The notes below the pieces were generated by a model, which was given only the letters and a program-made list of their open reading frames with translations, had not been told where the DNA came from and did no database searches. A DNA stretch of 64,000 nt, from positions 60,783-124,782 of the forward strand of contig JBFMGX010000028.1 in assembly GCA_040752595.1 (NCBI GenBank), read 5' to 3'. The DNA comes from Candidatus Zixiibacteriota bacterium (GTDB lineage: Bacteria; Zixibacteria; MSB-5A5; WJJR01). Of the stretch, positions 62,362 to 64,000 are shown in pieces; position 1 is the stretch's first letter; every line of letters starts with the position of its first letter. Position numbers and translations under genes: made by a program.

Positions 62362-63867
62362 ATGCAGGATAGAAGGAAGAACGTCGTGCGGCTGGCCGCC
62401 GCCATCATATGCGCCGTCGGCCTCTGCGGACAATCGTGGGGCATCGGCACCGTGGAGTTGCCGGTTTCATCTGATCCAACGGTGTCATTTCGCATCTGGT
62501 TCAAGGTCGGATCCCAAGACGACCCGCCGGGAAAGGAAGGGCTGGCCGCCCTCACCGCGGCCATGATCAGCGAATCAGCGACACGCCGGAACGGCTACGA
62601 TCAGATTCTCAAGGAGCTGTACCCCATGGCGGCGGGGTACGGCGCCTCCGTCGACAAAGAGATGACCGTGATGTCCGGTCGCGTGCACAAGGATCACCTG
62701 GACCGCTATGTGGATCTCCTCCTGCAGGCAATCGTGGAGCCGGCGTTGACGACCGAGGATTTCCAACGACATCAGACGAACGCCATCAACTACCTCGACA
62801 AGACCCTGCGGTACTCCAACGATGAAGCGCTGGGCAAACAGATGCTCTACGACGCGCTGTTCGCCAATACGACCTACGGGCATCCGGAGGTGGGGCTCCC
62901 CACCAGCCTGCGGCTGATCACATTGGATGACATCAAGCAGTTCTACCGGACCCACTACACCGCCGGCAATGTCGTGATCGGAATCGGCGGCGGGTATGAT
63001 CCGGCGCTGGTGGAACGGCTGAAGACGGGATTGAGCGCACTGCCGCCCGATGCCCCCGCCGTCGTGGCCAAGCCCGTGCCCGCAAGGCCCGAGGGGATCG
63101 ACGTCACGCTCGTGGAGAAGGAGACCCAGTCGACGGCCATCAGCATCGGTTTCCCCATCGACGTGCTGCGCGGCGATCGCGATTTCTACGCCCTGTGGAT
63201 CGCCAATTCCTGGCTCGGCGAGCACCGCAACTCCAGCAGCCATCTCTACCAGGTGATCCGCGAAGAGCGGGGCATGAACTATGGGGACTATTCCTATATC
63301 GAGTACTACCCGCACGGTTGGGCCCGCCAGTTTCCGTCTCCGAACGCCTGCCGGCGCCAGCAGTTCTTTGAGATCTGGATTCGCCCGGTGCAGAACGAGG
63401 CCGCGCATTTCGCCCTGCGCGCGGCGATCCGGGAGCTGCAGAACCTCATCGACAACGGGATGAAGCCTGAGGACTTCGCCTTGACCAAGATGTTCCTGAA
63501 GAAGTACGTGAAGCACTACGCGCCCACGACCGACATGCGCCTCGGCTACAAGCTGGACGACGCGTTCTACGGCATTCCCGACCATTTGCAGACGGCCGAG
63601 AAGATGTTCGAGGAGTTGACGCTGGAGGATGTCAACGCCGCGGTGCGCAAGCACCTGCAAACCGCGAACATGCGAATCGCGATGATCACCAAGAACGCGC
63701 CGGCGTTGAAGGAAGCGTTGGTCAGCGATTCACCCAGCCCCATGACATACGAGAATCCGAAACCGTCCGAGGTGACCAGGGAAGACAAGGTCATCGCCGT
63801 CTATCCCCTGAAAATACCGGCGGAGAACGTTGTGATCGTACCGGTGGACAGTACGTTCTTGCGTTAG
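62362..63867 (+). CDS. M16 family peptidase-like protein without the zinc motif
   Basis: A 501-residue exported paralog (signal about MQDRRKNVVRLAAAIICAVGLCGQSWG). At the place of HxxEH it reads LAALTAAMISES, so zinc cannot bind and the protein is a non-catalytic subunit. The fold is otherwise kept (KEMTVMSGRVHKDHLDRYVDLLLQAIVEPALTTEDFQRHQ, and a C-terminal arginine/tyrosine region near YGDYSYIEYYPHGWARQFP). It starts two bases after the active subunit; together they should form one chamber-like heterodimer. A strong terminator follows. Confidence 0.9.
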   Translation: MQDRRKNVVRLAAAIICAVGLCGQSWGIGTVELPVSSDPTVSFRIWFKVGSQDDPPGKEGLAALTAAMISESATRRNGYDQILKELYPMAAGYGASVDKEMTVMSGRVHKDHLDRYVDLLLQAIVEPALTTEDFQRHQTNAINYLDKTLRYSNDEALGKQMLYDALFANTTYGHPEVGLPTSLRLITLDDIKQFYRTHYTAGNVVIGIGGGYDPALVERLKTGLSALPPDAPAVVAKPVPARPEGIDVTLVEKETQSTAISIGFPIDVLRGDRDFYALWIANSWLGEHRNSSSHLYQVIREERGMNYGDYSYIEYYPHGWARQFPSPNACRRQQFFEIWIRPVQNEAAHFALRAAIRELQNLIDNGMKPEDFALTKMFLKKYVKHYAPTTDMRLGYKLDDAFYGIPDHLQTAEKMFEELTLEDVNAAVRKHLQTANMRIAMITKNAPALKEALVSDSPSPMTYENPKPSEVTREDKVIAVYPLKIPAENVVIVPVDSTFLR

Positions 63868-63892
63868 ACGGTTTCTCCAGCGACAAGCAGGC

Positions 63893-63925
63893 AACGGCCG
63901 GTGGGCGGACCGCCCACCGGCCGTT
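63893..63925 (+). terminator. Factor-independent terminator of the M16 pair
   Basis: A perfect 16-bp stem (AACGGCCGGTGGGCGG and its complement) around a one-base centre, followed by TTCGTT after the final TT. It lies 26 bases after the stop. Confidence 0.85.
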
Positions 63926-63974
63926 TTCGTTCCTAGAATCGGTTTCACAACCGAGATGGATGGTCAGAACACGT

Positions 63975-64000
63975 CGTGGCGCCGGGTGCCCACACCCGGC
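63975..64000. repeat. Edge fragment matching the interior of the MITE at 57.6 kb
   Basis: 26 bases identical to 57633-57658; the rest lies beyond the window. No CAGTTGCATAACCC arm is visible to its left, so this copy may be degenerate or belong to a longer family member. Confidence 0.7.

Noticed and set aside
62575..63660. Minus-strand open frame (361 codons) opposite the inactive M16 subunit
   Set aside because: Same reason; no ribosome binding site and compositionally biased product.
1..64000. CRISPR arrays, rRNA genes and tRNA genes
   Set aside because: No regularly spaced identical repeats were seen, and no convincing T-arm or rRNA segments. Reading by eye could miss a tRNA; a covariance-model search would settle it.

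Overview
The window is GC-rich bacterial DNA from a diderm. The envelope genes support this: an RND pump with its adaptor, a phosphate-selective-type porin, several beta-barrel-like proteins and periplasmic thioredoxin and cytochrome proteins. Three unrelated secreted proteins end in the same cysteine-rich, dockerin-like tail, one of them behind thrombospondin type 3 repeats. With the LytS/LytTR pair and long lists of exported hydrolases, this suggests an uncultured member of the FCB superphylum (Zixibacteria-like). That placement is inference; no rRNA or tRNA gene was found to anchor it.

Layout. 1-6.5 kb (minus): RND pump operon, left end cut, and two overlapping DUF3857/transglutaminase-like genes, one with an intact triad and one without. 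6.7-18.1 kb: transporters (dicarboxylate/amino-acid symporter, OPT, APC) mixed with small stress or metabolic proteins (glycosylasparaginase, OsmC, double rhodanese, DinB-like, ester cyclase) and a secreted HELGH zincin with a C-terminal helix-hairpin-helix. 18.3-24.1 kb: secreted PKD/HEMGH protein and a subtilase, both with the dockerin-like tail, plus a DUF72 protein. 24.3-31.5 kb: a poorly recognisable accessory island. It holds a TPR-sigma54 activator with altered ATPase motifs, an overlapping small exported peptide gene, a membrane-anchored thioredoxin-like protein, a second small cationic peptide gene and two tandem paralogous beta-barrel-like proteins, the second frameshifted.

31.6-43 kb: putative sulfate exporter, then a complete phosphate regulon: phoB, phoR, a porin preceded by four TTTAC-like repeats at exact 11-bp spacing (a Pho box), two pstS, pstC, pstA, pstB, phoU. 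43.2-50.6 kb: an AmmeMemoRadiSam locus whose radical SAM enzyme carries a twin-arginine signal and whose Memo-AMMECR1 fusion carries a Sec-type signal. It is flanked by a membrane polyferredoxin, an HMA-like protein and a membrane-embedded spermidine-synthase-like protein. I regard this as the most unusual system here. 50.7-57.6 kb: TolB/CsgG-like protein, Y-family polymerase, LytS/LytTR two-component pair, and a beta-helix protein with TSP3 repeats and dockerin-like tail. 57.7-60.8 kb (minus): sulfur/redox operon led by an ArsR-rhodanese fusion with a 20-bp perfect palindrome in its promoter. 61-63.9 kb: active/inactive pair of M16 peptidases with a strong terminator.

Non-coding structure is rich. 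There are at least three dispersed repeat families, four copies of one, two of another, and a 113-bp MITE with perfect 14-bp terminal inverted repeats whose core recurs at the right edge. Several clean hairpin terminators separate the units.
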